DNA of 64,000 bases, from positions 372,001 to 436,000 of the forward strand of contig NZ_OY808998.1 of the NCBI RefSeq assembly GCF_963681195.1, read 5' to 3'. How positions within the stretch are numbered: position 1 is the stretch's first letter; each line of letters starts with the position of its first letter. A model generated the notes under the pieces. The model was not told where the DNA came from. It worked only from the letters and a program-made list of their open reading frames with translations, and made no database searches. Made by a program: the position numbers and the translations under genes. The stretch comes from Vibrio sp. 16. Its GTDB lineage: Bacteria > Pseudomonadota > Gammaproteobacteria > Enterobacterales > Vibrionaceae. Shown piece after piece: positions 9,029 through 18,453 of the stretch.

Positions 9029-9229
9029 TTAATGAACAGGTCTGTCGTTCTTCGCGTAAAACTTACCAAAGTACTGTTCAAGTACTTCTGGAGTGAGTTT
9101 GCCTTCTGCCTCAAGCTGTTTTAGCTCTGCTGCAATCGCCTTTTGCTCGTCAATTGTTGGCAGCGCGACTTCTGGCTGGTCACCCATTTCTTGAGACATT
9201 TGCTCTAGTTCTTTCTCGAAATCACTCAT
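9029..9229 (-). CDS. Small acidic conserved hypothetical protein
   Basis: A 66-residue, strongly acidic, mostly helical protein (MSDFEKELEQMSQEMGDQ at the start, ending in FYAKNDRPVH). No membrane segment, cysteine or enzyme motif is present. It is a single-gene unit bounded by terminators on both sides, which supports it being real. I have no function for it; its size and charge would suit a small adaptor or regulator, but that is only a guess. Confidence 0.75.
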   Translation of the reverse strand: MSDFEKELEQMSQEMGDQPEVALPTIDEQKAIAAELKQLEAEGKLTPEVLEQYFGKFYAKNDRPVH

Positions 9230-9261
9230 GATTCAACGACCCTATATTTCAAACTTACCTA

Positions 9262-9298
9262 AAAATAATGGGGCTAAGTGTAACCCACTTAGCCCCAT
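9262..9298 (-). terminator. Terminator of the chemoreceptor gene
   Basis: Thirteen-base perfect stem ATGGGGCTAAGTG (9268-9280) with CACTTAGCCCCAT (9286-9298). On the minus strand it is followed by TATTTTTAGG. Confidence 0.85.
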
Positions 9299-9320
9299 TT
9301 TTTCTAGCTTGGCGTGCAGT

Positions 9321-11234
9321 TTACAGTTTAAAACTGCCAACCATACGATCAAGACGCATCGAGAGATCTTTCAGCTCCGCACTTGCTGCCGCCAGTTCTT
9401 CTGCCGTGCCCGTGGTCACTTCGTTGATTGCATTAATCTCTTCGATATTTTGGTTGATAGTGTGAACAACCGTTGACTGCTCTTCGGTCGCCGTTGCCAC
9501 TTGCGTGTTTCGATCTGAAATATCATGAATACGCTCAGAAATAGAGATCAATACTTCCACCGCTTCATCGGAAGAGGAAACGCCCTCACCCGTTACCGCT
9601 TTACCTGCTTCCATCGCGGTTACCGCATCTTTTGCGTCGCTTTGCAGCTGGTTAATCATCTTCTGAATTTCTTCGGTAGAGTCTGCGGTGCGGCTAGCAA
9701 GGTTACGAACCTCATCCGCAACCACCGCAAAGCCTCGACCTTGCTCACCAGCACGTGCAGCCTCGATGGCCGCGTTAAGTGCAAGCAGGTTGGTTTGCTC
9801 TGAAATGTCACGAATTACGTCTAGGATCGAGCCAATATCCTGCGTGGTAGACGCTAACTGTTCTACAACTTGGCCAGTACTCTCAATGTCGGAAGCAAGT
9901 CGACTGATGGCATCTTTGGCTTTGTTGACCACATCTTGACCGACTTGAGTGTTGTCTGATGCTTGTGAAGCCGTTTCAGCAGCGGTCGCGGCATTCGATG
10001 CTATCTCGCTGATCGTTGCGCCCATTTGGTTAATCGCTGTCACTACTTGGATAGTTTGATCGCGCTGCATCTGACTGTTGTTGTGCGTAGTGTGGGCTTT
10101 GCTAGATACCCCATCCGCAGCCGACTGAAGCGCACCACTGGTCGATGCCACTTCTTTCATCGATTCGTGAATCTTCTCGATAAAGCCGTTGAACCCTTCC
10201 GAAAGCTGGCCAATTTCATCGCTGCCTTTCACTTCGATACGCTGAGATAAATCACCGTCACCTTTTCCTAGGTCACTGAAACGTTCTGCAATCGCTCGAA
10301 TTGGGCTCGCAATGCTGTTGGCAAGGAAGATACCCATAAAGATAAACAAACCAGCTACCACAACCGTGGTTACCATCATTTGCTTAGCAACACTGTTTAG
10401 ATCGGCGAATACCTCATCAACAGGCACAACACCAACAACAAACCAGTTCATTGAAGGAATGTAAGTGCTAGCAACGAACACGCGCTGTCCATCTGAGTCT
10501 GCCTCGATGAGGTTAAAACCTGATTTGCCTAATAGATCTGCCGACTCACGACCAAACAACTGAGACAGAGAAGATTTTGCTTTGCTGCTGTCACGGTGGA
10601 TTTGAACGTTACCTTCTGCGTCTGTCAAAAAGACATAACCAGTTTTCTCAATCTTAAAGCCGTTTAGCAAAGAGACCATATCGTCCATTGATTTCGACAA
10701 GCCGGACATGGTCAACCCATTGGTTAGCTGGAAATTGGCGAACATTTTCACATCGCCATTCGCCTCTTGGAAAATGCTGACCGACGTCGGCTTACCTGAC
10801 TGCGTAAAGCCAAAGAACCAACCATCTTGTTGTTGGTTTAGTTGGCGTAAGAAGCCGTTTTGATTCCAATAGTATGCGGTGTTTCGGTTCGCGACAGACG
10901 CATCATTCAACTGATATTGACTACGTACGTTATTAAGCTCTTTCACCAACAAGGCTTCGGTTTGCGCATCAATGGAGGTGGTATTGACCGCTTGCTTAAT
11001 AAATTCGTTGTTCGCGACTTGTTCTGCCGCTAGCAAAAGCTGCATCACTTCGCGGTCGATCTGCGCGTTGATTTGCTCAAGCATTGACGGGAGTTCGATG
11101 TCGATAAGACGATGTTCAAGAACGCTTCGCGCTTGTCGTTGCGCCATAACACCAACAATAATGGTGGACGCTAGTACAGCGAAGGTAATCCCTGCAACGA
11201 CCTTTTGCTTGATACTAATGGAGTTAAATTTCAT
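9321..11234 (-). CDS. Methyl-accepting chemotaxis protein (dCache type)
   Basis: Membrane chemoreceptor of 637 residues. It has an N-terminal helix (residues about 12-30), a periplasmic region of about 270 residues with double-Cache character ([30 protein letters not shown]), a second helix near 300, a HAMP domain, and the cytoplasmic signalling hairpin. The hairpin tip shows [20 protein letters not shown] and [13 protein letters not shown], the CheA/CheW contact site. The frame is open to 11357, but the ATG at 11234 directly precedes a short basic segment and the first helix and has GAGAA upstream, so I use it. The ligand is unknown; double-Cache receptors often bind amino acids or carboxylates. 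Confidence 0.95.
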   Translation of the reverse strand: MKFNSISIKQKVVAGITFAVLASTIIVGVMAQRQARSVLEHRLIDIELPSMLEQINAQIDREVMQLLLAAEQVANNEFIKQAVNTTSIDAQTEALLVKELNNVRSQYQLNDASVANRNTAYYWNQNGFLRQLNQQQDGWFFGFTQSGKPTSVSIFQEANGDVKMFANFQLTNGLTMSGLSKSMDDMVSLLNGFKIEKTGYVFLTDAEGNVQIHRDSSKAKSSLSQLFGRESADLLGKSGFNLIEADSDGQRVFVASTYIPSMNWFVVGVVPVDEVFADLNSVAKQMMVTTVVVAGLFIFMGIFLANSIASPIRAIAERFSDLGKGDGDLSQRIEVKGSDEIGQLSEGFNGFIEKIHESMKEVASTSGALQSAADGVSSKAHTTHNNSQMQRDQTIQVVTAINQMGATISEIASNAATAAETASQASDNTQVGQDVVNKAKDAISRLASDIESTGQVVEQLASTTQDIGSILDVIRDISEQTNLLALNAAIEAARAGEQGRGFAVVADEVRNLASRTADSTEEIQKMINQLQSDAKDAVTAMEAGKAVTGEGVSSSDEAVEVLISISERIHDISDRNTQVATATEEQSTVVHTINQNIEEINAINEVTTGTAEELAAASAELKDLSMRLDRMVGSFKL

Positions 11235-11612
11235 TGGTTCTCTGCCTTCTGAAAGCAATGGTTGTAAATGTTTGGCCTTCACACTGACGACATTCGCCGA
11301 TGCTCTCCCTACGTGAGGCCTGTCCAATCTTCTAAGTATATCGACGTTTTGACACATTCCTTTACTAATTTGTAGTTAACCGGACATTTTTCCTGCAAAA
11401 CTTTGCTATCTAGTTTGAGATTTGTGATTTCACTAATGAAATATTGTTTCTCTAGATTTTAGCCCCATATCTTAACCTGCTGACCGATAAGGCTTTATCG
11501 ACATGGCTTGTTCTTATTGATGCTTTTATCGCCAAGTGAGGTAAAAACACCTTAAGGGACGGAACTTTTCTAAGTTGCAAATCACTAAGTGAAAAAATGA
11601 GGAGAAAATGGA
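11235..11612. other. Divergent intergenic region, chemoreceptor / moxR operon
   Basis: 378 bp without a convincing gene. It should hold the promoters of the chemoreceptor (minus) and of the moxR-bat operon (plus). The only structure I see is a short inverted repeat CGATAA-GGCT-TTATCG at 11485-11500, about 110 bp before moxR. Confidence 0.5.
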
Positions 11613-12569
11613 ATGCAATCACAGGCACTTTTACAGCTAAGAGAGTACTTAAACAGCCAAGTTATTGGTCAAAGTGAATTGGTCGAGCAATTGTTGGTCG
11701 CACTGTTGGCAGATGGCCACATCTTAGTTGAAGGGCCTCCTGGCTTAGCCAAAACTCGCGCAGTAAAATCACTCGCCGACTGTATTGAAGGGGATTTTCA
11801 CCGTATTCAATTTACCCCTGACCTCCTCCCCGCCGACCTAACAGGCACCGACATTTATCGCCCGGAAACTGGCGAGTTCACCTTTCAAGCGGGTCCGATC
11901 TTCAATTCGCTCATTCTGGCTGATGAGATCAACCGTGCTCCAGCAAAAGTGCAAGCGGCCATGCTCGAAGCGATGGCAGAAAAACAGATCACTGCTGGGC
12001 GCAAAACCTACACCTTGCCAGCGCTGTTTTTGGTGATGGCAACTCAAAACCCGATCGAGCAAGAAGGCACCTACCCACTTCCTGAAGCTCAGTTGGATCG
12101 CTTTTTGATTCACCTTGATGTCGACTACCCAGACGCAGAAAGTGAATTAGCTATATTGCGCCTCAATCGAGGCGAAGCGAAAGGTGACAGTAGCGCTAAA
12201 CCACCAAGATTGAGCCAAGAGGATATTTTTGCTGCGCGCCAAGAGGTGCTGAATATTCATATGGCTGACACGATTGAGCAATACATCATTCGCTTGGTTA
12301 TGGCGACTCGCAAACCGTCGCAGTACGACGATACATTGAGCCAATGGCTTGAAATGGGTGTCAGCCCGCGCGCGACCATCGCCTTAGACCGCTGCGCTCG
12401 TGCTCACGCTTGGTTAAACGGACGTGATTTCGTCTCCCCTGAAGATGTCCAAGCGATGGCATTCCCTGTCTTGCGCCATCGTCTTCTACTCAGTTACCAA
12501 GCACAAGCGGAAGGGATACACCCGAATCAAGTCATCAACAAGATCTTATCGTTAGTCGGCAGCGCATAG
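11613..12569 (+). CDS. MoxR-family AAA+ ATPase
   Basis: A 318-residue ATPase of the MoxR branch of AAA+ proteins, which act as chaperones for VWA-domain partners. Walker A is GPPGLAKT (near residue 40), Walker B is LILADEINRAP (near 108), sensor 1 is MATQNPIEQEGTYPLPEAQ (near 145) and sensor 2 is in SPRATIALDR (near 250). GAGGAG lies about eight bases before the ATG. It opens a six-gene run with gaps of eight bases or fewer, or overlaps, including two VWA proteins downstream. That is the normal MoxR-Bat arrangement and points to assembly or activation of a membrane VWA complex. Confidence 0.93.
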   Translation: MQSQALLQLREYLNSQVIGQSELVEQLLVALLADGHILVEGPPGLAKTRAVKSLADCIEGDFHRIQFTPDLLPADLTGTDIYRPETGEFTFQAGPIFNSLILADEINRAPAKVQAAMLEAMAEKQITAGRKTYTLPALFLVMATQNPIEQEGTYPLPEAQLDRFLIHLDVDYPDAESELAILRLNRGEAKGDSSAKPPRLSQEDIFAARQEVLNIHMADTIEQYIIRLVMATRKPSQYDDTLSQWLEMGVSPRATIALDRCARAHAWLNGRDFVSPEDVQAMAFPVLRHRLLLSYQAQAEGIHPNQVINKILSLVGSA

Positions 12570-12577
12570 AGGTGAGT

Positions 12578-13501
12578 ATGACACCAGAACTCGCGCCTTA
12601 CAGTGATGGCGTTAACCTCAACTTGGATGAGTTGCTTTACTACAAGCAGCAATGTGTCCAATGGTTGCCCCCCGCCAAAAGTCTGTGGTCACAGATGCTT
12701 GGTCAACACCAGAGCCGACAACTTGGTCGAGGCATGGATTTTAGTGAGGTTCGCCAATACCAAAGTGGTGATGACATCCGCGCGATTGATTGGCGAGTAA
12801 CCGCTCGCACCGGAAAACCTCACACCAAGCTGTTTAGCGAAGAACGAGAAAAGCCAATAGTGCTCTACCTTGATTTAAGTGCAAGTATGGTATTTGGTTC
12901 TCAGTTAATGCTCAAATCGGTCCAGATGGCGCACATGGCGAGCCTAATCGCTTGGCTGAGTGTCTCTGCACAAGATAGGGTTGGCGCATTGTTGGATTTG
13001 GGAAACCAGCTTATTGAGCTAAAACCGACATCGCGCAATAAAGGAGCATTGGCGATTGCCCAAGCCCTAGTGACGCATCATCAAGCTCAACTTACCGACC
13101 CCAGCAGCGCTGACGAAAACATGGCCAAAGGGCTTCAAGCCTTGGCGCGCATGTGTCCGAAAGGCAGTGAGATTGTCCTGTTAAGCGACTTCATTCGACT
13201 CAGTGAAGAAGATCAAAACCTGCTTCGCCGTTTGGGTCAGCATAATCGGGTTCGTCTGATTCAAATCTGTGATCCGCTTGAACAAGGCATTACGGCTTTT
13301 CGTGGCACAGAACAAGTATCAGACAGACACACAACACGTTGGCTCGACTTTTCATCAAAGAAAACGCGCCAAGGTATTGAGTCTGCCTTCAATCAACAGC
13401 AGCAGCAACTCAAGCTCCTTGCCCATCGCTTGGGCATGAGTTTTTCGACGCTCTCTAGCGACACTGCGCTTATTCACCAGCTACATGGATTTCAATCATG
13501 A
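12578..13501 (+). CDS. DUF58 protein of the MoxR/Bat operon
   Basis: About 307 residues with the DUF58 signature: a YQSGDDIRAIDWRVTART block (near residue 60) followed by LYLDLSASM, a degenerate VWA-like fold start. The frame is open from a GTG at 12572, but GAGG sits five bases before the ATG at 12578. It overlaps the next gene by four bases (ATGA). DUF58 proteins almost always travel with MoxR and VWA genes; the biochemical role is not established. Confidence 0.9.
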   Translation: MTPELAPYSDGVNLNLDELLYYKQQCVQWLPPAKSLWSQMLGQHQSRQLGRGMDFSEVRQYQSGDDIRAIDWRVTARTGKPHTKLFSEEREKPIVLYLDLSASMVFGSQLMLKSVQMAHMASLIAWLSVSAQDRVGALLDLGNQLIELKPTSRNKGALAIAQALVTHHQAQLTDPSSADENMAKGLQALARMCPKGSEIVLLSDFIRLSEEDQNLLRRLGQHNRVRLIQICDPLEQGITAFRGTEQVSDRHTTRWLDFSSKKTRQGIESAFNQQQQQLKLLAHRLGMSFSTLSSDTALIHQLHGFQS

Positions 13502-13962
13502 GTACAGATACTCAAGCCTCACCACTCTCACTCCAACCTCTGCATTTACCAGAGGCCCCAGCTTGGTTTCCACTCGCATGGGGATGGTGGGCAGTTTTTG
13601 CAGCAGTCCTTTTATGCTTGCTCGTTATGTGGCTACTGCTGCGTTGGAACAAAAAACGCCTTGCTCCCAAGAAAACGGCTTTGCGACTGTTAACTCAAGG
13701 AACTAAACCATCAGAAGCGATTGAACTCGTTAGGCAAGCGGCACTTTGTTACTACCCTCGTGAAGAGATCGCCCAGTTAACCGGACCAACTTGGTATGAG
13801 TTTTTAGACAGTCAACTCAAAGCACCGCGCTTTACGCTCAATCAAACACAATGGCAGCAGGCGCTGTACAGCAAGCAGCCGATCTCTAATGGCGATGAAC
13901 TGATCCAAGATTGCAAAGATTGGGTAGAGCAAGCGCTACCACCGAAAAGAAGGAGAACATAG
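13498..13962 (+). CDS. DUF4381 membrane protein of the MoxR/Bat operon
   Basis: A 154-residue protein with one transmembrane helix near residues 25-50 (WWAVFAAVLLCLLVMWLLL) followed by a basic stretch and a soluble C-terminal domain (ALCYYPREEIAQLTG, WYEFLD). This is the DUF4381 layout commonly found between DUF58 and VWA genes. Its start overlaps the preceding stop codon and the next start codon follows its own stop directly, so translation is probably coupled. Its role is unknown beyond membership of the complex. Confidence 0.85.
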   Translation: MSTDTQASPLSLQPLHLPEAPAWFPLAWGWWAVFAAVLLCLLVMWLLLRWNKKRLAPKKTALRLLTQGTKPSEAIELVRQAALCYYPREEIAQLTGPTWYEFLDSQLKAPRFTLNQTQWQQALYSKQPISNGDELIQDCKDWVEQALPPKRRRT

Positions 13963-14931
13963 TTGGCAAGTTTTGATCTTGTTTGGTGGTGGAGCTTATT
14001 GCTACTGCCTTTGCCACTGGTCATTTACTACTTTGCGCCAGCGGCTAAACATCAATCACCCATTTATCTGCCGTACGTCCCTAGTCATGGGCAAGGAAAC
14101 GCGCCGAAAAATGGGCTGGCAAAAATCATCGCCGCCATTGTTTGGGTTGCCCTGCTTGCGGCAATGGCAAGACCCGTCTGGTATGGAGAGCCTGTCACCA
14201 CTCAACCGAAGCATCGAGATTTGATGTTGGTCCTCGATCTTTCTTACTCCATGAGCAAGGAAGATATGCTTGATGATGGTGACTACGTCGATCGCCTCAC
14301 CGCGGTAAAAAAGGTCGTAAGTGACTTCGCAAGCAAACGAGAGGGAGATCGCTTGGGATTGGTCTTGTTTGCCGATCACGCCTATTTGCAAACCCCTCTG
14401 ACTCTCGATAGAAAGACCATTGCCGAGCAGGTCAATCAGTTGGTATTGCGCTTAATTGGGGAAAAAACGGCCATCGGTGAGGGTATTGGTCTTGCCACCA
14501 AAACCTTTGTCGATAGCGATGCGCCCCAACGCGTAATGGTGTTGCTTAGCGATGGGAGCAATACGTCAGGCGTGCTGGATCCGCTAGAAGCCGCCAAGAT
14601 CGCCAAAAAATACAACGCTACGATCTACACCATCGGCGTGGGCGCTGGAGAAATGGTCGTGAAAGAGTTTTTTATGACCCGCAAAGTCAACACCGCCCAA
14701 GACCTTGACGAAAGAACACTGATGGACATTGCGCAAGTGACTGGCGGGCAATACTTCAGAGCCCGTGACGCCAAAGAGCTCGCGACAATTTACGACACCA
14801 TCAACAGTTTGGAGCCAATTTCTCAGGCAACACAAACTTGGCGTCCACAAAAAGAGTGGTTTCCGCTGCCGCTGAGCATTGCCTTGCTTGGCTTTGTTTT
14901 CCTGATCTTATTGAGGAGAAATCATGTCTAA
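13963..14931 (+). CDS. VWA-domain membrane protein, BatA-like
   Basis: A 322-residue membrane-anchored von Willebrand A protein. Two hydrophobic segments lie in the first 75 residues and one at the C-terminus (SIALLGFVFLILL). The VWA domain between them has an intact metal site: DLSYS (DxSxS) near residue 89, a threonine in LDRKT, and LLSDGSN near 190. The start is a TTG placed directly after the upstream stop codon, with AGGAG about eight bases before it. It overlaps the next VWA gene by eight bases. Bat proteins are linked to aerotolerance and stress resistance in other bacteria; the ligand is unknown. Confidence 0.88.
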   Translation: MASFDLVWWWSLLLLPLPLVIYYFAPAAKHQSPIYLPYVPSHGQGNAPKNGLAKIIAAIVWVALLAAMARPVWYGEPVTTQPKHRDLMLVLDLSYSMSKEDMLDDGDYVDRLTAVKKVVSDFASKREGDRLGLVLFADHAYLQTPLTLDRKTIAEQVNQLVLRLIGEKTAIGEGIGLATKTFVDSDAPQRVMVLLSDGSNTSGVLDPLEAAKIAKKYNATIYTIGVGAGEMVVKEFFMTRKVNTAQDLDERTLMDIAQVTGGQYFRARDAKELATIYDTINSLEPISQATQTWRPQKEWFPLPLSIALLGFVFLILLRRNHV

Positions 14932-16762
14932 TTTCGTTCTCCTTAACCCGATGTGGTTAATCGCATTGCTACCATGGTTCGCCATCATATTCTGGCTAAA
15001 GAGTAGAGCGCGAACGCAAACCTTAATCGCCCCCCACCTAGCAAAAGCGATGGGAGTTCAAGGCGCAACGCTCAATCGTCGCCGATTCGCACTCATCGCA
15101 TTGAGTGGGGTGGTTGCAATAGTAGCGCTGTCCGGCCCTAGTTTTCACGCCCTTGAGCGTCCCAGCTTTGCCAACACCAGTGCCCGTGTCGTCGTGATGG
15201 ATATGTCGATGTCTATGTACGCTACCGACATTAAACCCAACCGACTCACTCAAGCACGCTACAAAGTGACCGATCTACTCTCTCACTGGCAAGAAGGGAG
15301 CACGGGTTTGGTCGCTTATGCAGGCGACGCCTATATGGTCAGCCCAATGACTAGTGATGCCAACACCATCGCCAACTTGGTGCCTAACTTATCACCTGAA
15401 CTTATGCCCTACCCCGGCGCGAATGCTGCCAGTGGCATAAAGCTCGCCATCGAGATGATGCAAAATACTGGCCTCGCGACTGGTCATATCGTATTGGTTA
15501 CTGACGATATTGATGATACCGAGAGAAACACCATCGAATCCCTGCTGAGCAACTCAAACTGGCACCTATCGATACTGGGCATAGGGTCTCGTGCAGGCGC
15601 GCCAATCAAACTGGACAATGGCAGCCTAATGACGCTAGACAACGGCCAACCTGTTGTTGCGAAATCCAACTTTACCAATATGCAAACGCTGGCTTTCGAG
15701 ACGGGTGGTCAATTTGTTCCCGTGCAAGTTACCAACAATGATGTGTTGCAAATTGCTCGCTCCACATCCCAAGTCGATGAAACAAGTGCAACCAAAAGCG
15801 ATCAAATGATTGAAGAGAGAATCAATCAAGGATTTTGGTTGATTCCGCTGCTGATTATTCCAGCGTTATTGATGTTTCGCCGAGGAGTCTTCTTTGCGGT
15901 TGCTCTGGCAGTTCTGCCACTTGCTCACTCACCGTCAGCCCAAGCGAGCCCATGGTTAACCAAAGATCAGCAAGCAATGCAGCATTTCGAAAACAAACAA
16001 TACCAACAAGCCGCAGACTTGTTTGAGGATCCGAATTGGAAAGGCATTGCCCAATATGAGTCGGGCGACTACCAAGGCGCAGCAGAAACCCTCGCGCCAC
16101 TCTCTAGCCCGCAGGCAATGTACAACCGAGCAAATGCCTTGGCTCAACTTGGAAACTATCAAGATGCGATTGACCTCTACGAATCGGTTCTAAAACAAGA
16201 GCCCGATAATCAAGACGCACGCACCAATTTAGAGCGAGTAAAAGAGCGCCTGCAACAGCAAGGCGATTCTAGCCAGTCACCTGAACAAAACAATCAAAAT
16301 GCTCAGCAAAACCTTTCCTCTTCAGAGCAGGAAGAAGGTCAACAAACGCCTTCTGAGCAGCAGTCGAACCCTGAGCAAGCCTCTGACACAGATGAGCCAC
16401 AACAGCAATCGACACAAGAGGAAAAAAACCAACCTCAACAAGGTGAGCAAGCGCAAGATGACCAAGATGGCATGCAACAAAGCAAGCCAAGCGGTCAACA
16501 AGAAGATAAGTCACAAGGTCAACAAGAGGACAGTGAGCAAAGCCAGCAATCGCAGGCACAACCCTCATCCAATGACCCGCAAACAGAGTCTGACGCTCTT
16601 GCTGCCGATCTCAGCCAAGACAACCAACAACCGATTGATCCCGAGCTGAGAAAACTCCAGCAAGTGGAAGCAGCAAGAGATCCCAGCCGTTTGCTGCGAG
16701 CGCAAATGCTGCTACAAGCACAACAAAAACAACCACCACAACAAACAGGTAAGAAATGGTAA
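14924..16762 (+). CDS. VWA-TPR membrane protein, BatB/BatC-like fusion
   Basis: A 612-residue protein. Two N-terminal helices are followed by a VWA domain with the intact metal motif DMSMS (near residue 92) and LVTDDIDD (near 190). A third hydrophobic segment near 305-330 leads to a region of tetratricopeptide repeats (YNRANALAQLGNYQDAIDLY, near 395-440). The last 150 residues are a glutamine, serine and glutamate-rich low-complexity tail. The TPR part corresponds to what is a separate BatC in other bacteria, so this is a BatB-BatC fusion. It overlaps batD by seven bases. Confidence 0.88.
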   Translation: MSNFVLLNPMWLIALLPWFAIIFWLKSRARTQTLIAPHLAKAMGVQGATLNRRRFALIALSGVVAIVALSGPSFHALERPSFANTSARVVVMDMSMSMYATDIKPNRLTQARYKVTDLLSHWQEGSTGLVAYAGDAYMVSPMTSDANTIANLVPNLSPELMPYPGANAASGIKLAIEMMQNTGLATGHIVLVTDDIDDTERNTIESLLSNSNWHLSILGIGSRAGAPIKLDNGSLMTLDNGQPVVAKSNFTNMQTLAFETGGQFVPVQVTNNDVLQIARSTSQVDETSATKSDQMIEERINQGFWLIPLLIIPALLMFRRGVFFAVALAVLPLAHSPSAQASPWLTKDQQAMQHFENKQYQQAADLFEDPNWKGIAQYESGDYQGAAETLAPLSSPQAMYNRANALAQLGNYQDAIDLYESVLKQEPDNQDARTNLERVKERLQQQGDSSQSPEQNNQNAQQNLSSSEQEEGQQTPSEQQSNPEQASDTDEPQQQSTQEEKNQPQQGEQAQDDQDGMQQSKPSGQQEDKSQGQQEDSEQSQQSQAQPSSNDPQTESDALAADLSQDNQQPIDPELRKLQQVEAARDPSRLLRAQMLLQAQQKQPPQQTGKKW

Positions 16763-18396
16763 TGATGAACCTCAACACACGCATTTTTATCAGCTTACTC
16801 GTCACCTTACTCGCGTTGGTGAGCGCTCCGTCGTATGCCGCGAACATTTGGGTGACTGTCAGCAAAAACAAAGTGGTTAAAAACGAAGTGTTTCAACTGC
16901 GTATTGTGGTAGACGAGAAAGTCGACTCTGATGAGATTGACTTTAGCGTACTAGAACAAGACTTTTACGTCGGTCGACCAAGTTTTGGTAGCTCACTCAA
17001 CATTATCAACGGCAGCCGCACAACGAGGAGCGAGTGGAACGTGTCTCTCGCCGCTCAGCGCTTAGGTATCACCCAAATCCCTTCATTTTCAGTCGAAGGT
17101 GCGCAATCTGATCCCATCGCCATTGAAGTAAATATGGACAATGAAGCACCTAAGGCTAGCGATCTTGTCGAACTGCAGAACACCCTCAATAAACAAACTC
17201 TCTATCCAAGTGAGAGCGCTCTGCTCAAAACGCGATTGATTATTAAAGCGGATCCAAGAAGGCTGCAAAACCCGAGCGTACTTCCACCAAAAGGCGAAGG
17301 GTTAACGTTGGACGCAATCGGGGAACCGAATCAGTACCAAAGCGTTTTAGACGGTGTTGAGGTGACAGTTCTGGATCAAAACTACCGTATCACCGCAGAT
17401 AAGCCCGGCGACTTCGTTCTCTCTGGGATTGGCTTTGCAGGTAGCGTGATTGTTGGCGACAGTCGTAGCGGCACCACCAAACTAGTGTCAGCAAACACTG
17501 AGCCAAAAACCTTCACTCTCAAGGTCCACGCGATCCCAGAGAGCTTTCAAGGGCACTGGTTGCCTGCATCCAAACTATCAATGACCCAACGTTGGATGGA
17601 CAGTGAAGGCAACGAACTCACCTCCACAACTCTAGACACTAAAGTAGGAGACTCCATTAGCCGCGAGATTACCCTTGATATTCAGGGGCTTTCTAGCGAG
17701 CGCTTCCCCGACATCAAGGTCAACTACCCAAGCTCTGTGCGTGTGTATCAAGAAAAACCGCAGTTTTCCGCCTTGGGTGACGACGTCACGCGTATGACAG
17801 TCAAGCAGGTGTTGATCCCTCAGCAGCAAGGAAACATTGATCTCAACGCGATTCAACTCAACTGGTGGGATAGCCAAAAAGAAGCCGCTGCAACGGCAAA
17901 CATACCAGGTATCACGCTAAATGTTGGTCCAGGAGAGCAAATCAATACTGGTGAACCAGTTTTACTCAATACACCGCAATTGGCGCAAGAGACAGTGACG
18001 ATTTTTGACCGAGGCTATTGGCCCCACGCGGCAGCGCTGTTTGCCTCTCTTTGGCTGATGACTCTTGCTTGGTTATTGAAGCTGAAACGAGCACCGCGCC
18101 AAGCTCAAGGCACCTCGCCAAAAGCGCAATCGAGACTCGACTCATTGATGGATGCAATTAAAACCCAAGACTTGGTTCAGGTCGGTTACCGCTTCAATCT
18201 TTGGTGGTCAGAAATTCAAATCAAAGATGACGATTTGAAACGCCAAATCGATTTGGAGCTTGAGGCAATGAACCAAAGCCAATACTCGTCAAGCAGCGCA
18301 ACCTGGGATAGCCGTCAACTTGTAAAACTCATCAAAAAGGTGGAAAAAATACAAAATAAAAAGCCAGCAGCTCGTACGGAACTTGCATCGTTGTAA
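16756..18396 (+). CDS. BatD-family protein
   Basis: A 546-residue exported protein with an N-terminal signal sequence (FISLLVTLLALVSAPSYAAN), a long beta-rich periplasmic region, and a single helix near residue 425-445 (AALFASLWLMTLAWLLKLK) followed by a cytoplasmic tail. Both the topology and the opening motif IWVTVSKNKVVKNEVFQLRI are typical of BatD (oxygen-tolerance family). Several close start codons (16756, 16762, 16765) are possible. It closes the operon, and a weak terminator follows. Confidence 0.85.
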   Translation: MVMMNLNTRIFISLLVTLLALVSAPSYAANIWVTVSKNKVVKNEVFQLRIVVDEKVDSDEIDFSVLEQDFYVGRPSFGSSLNIINGSRTTRSEWNVSLAAQRLGITQIPSFSVEGAQSDPIAIEVNMDNEAPKASDLVELQNTLNKQTLYPSESALLKTRLIIKADPRRLQNPSVLPPKGEGLTLDAIGEPNQYQSVLDGVEVTVLDQNYRITADKPGDFVLSGIGFAGSVIVGDSRSGTTKLVSANTEPKTFTLKVHAIPESFQGHWLPASKLSMTQRWMDSEGNELTSTTLDTKVGDSISREITLDIQGLSSERFPDIKVNYPSSVRVYQEKPQFSALGDDVTRMTVKQVLIPQQQGNIDLNAIQLNWWDSQKEAAATANIPGITLNVGPGEQINTGEPVLLNTPQLAQETVTIFDRGYWPHAAALFASLWLMTLAWLLKLKRAPRQAQGTSPKAQSRLDSLMDAIKTQDLVQVGYRFNLWWSEIQIKDDDLKRQIDLELEAMNQSQYSSSSATWDSRQLVKLIKKVEKIQNKKPAARTELASL

Positions 18397-18410
18397 TAAC
18401 GAGAAAAATA

Positions 18411-18440
18411 GAGGCAGCCATCCAGAGGCTGCCTTGCTAT
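18411..18440 (+). terminator. Probable terminator of the MoxR/Bat operon
   Basis: Eight-base stem AGGCAGCC (18412-18419) with GGCTGCCT (18427-18434). The T run is poor, so efficiency is uncertain. Confidence 0.5.
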
Positions 18441-18453
18441 TCTCGGGGCTCAG

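Noticed and set aside
16269..16649. Frames overlapping the Q-rich tail of the VWA-TPR protein
   Set aside because: They are shadows created by repetitive CAA/CAG codons of the real gene.
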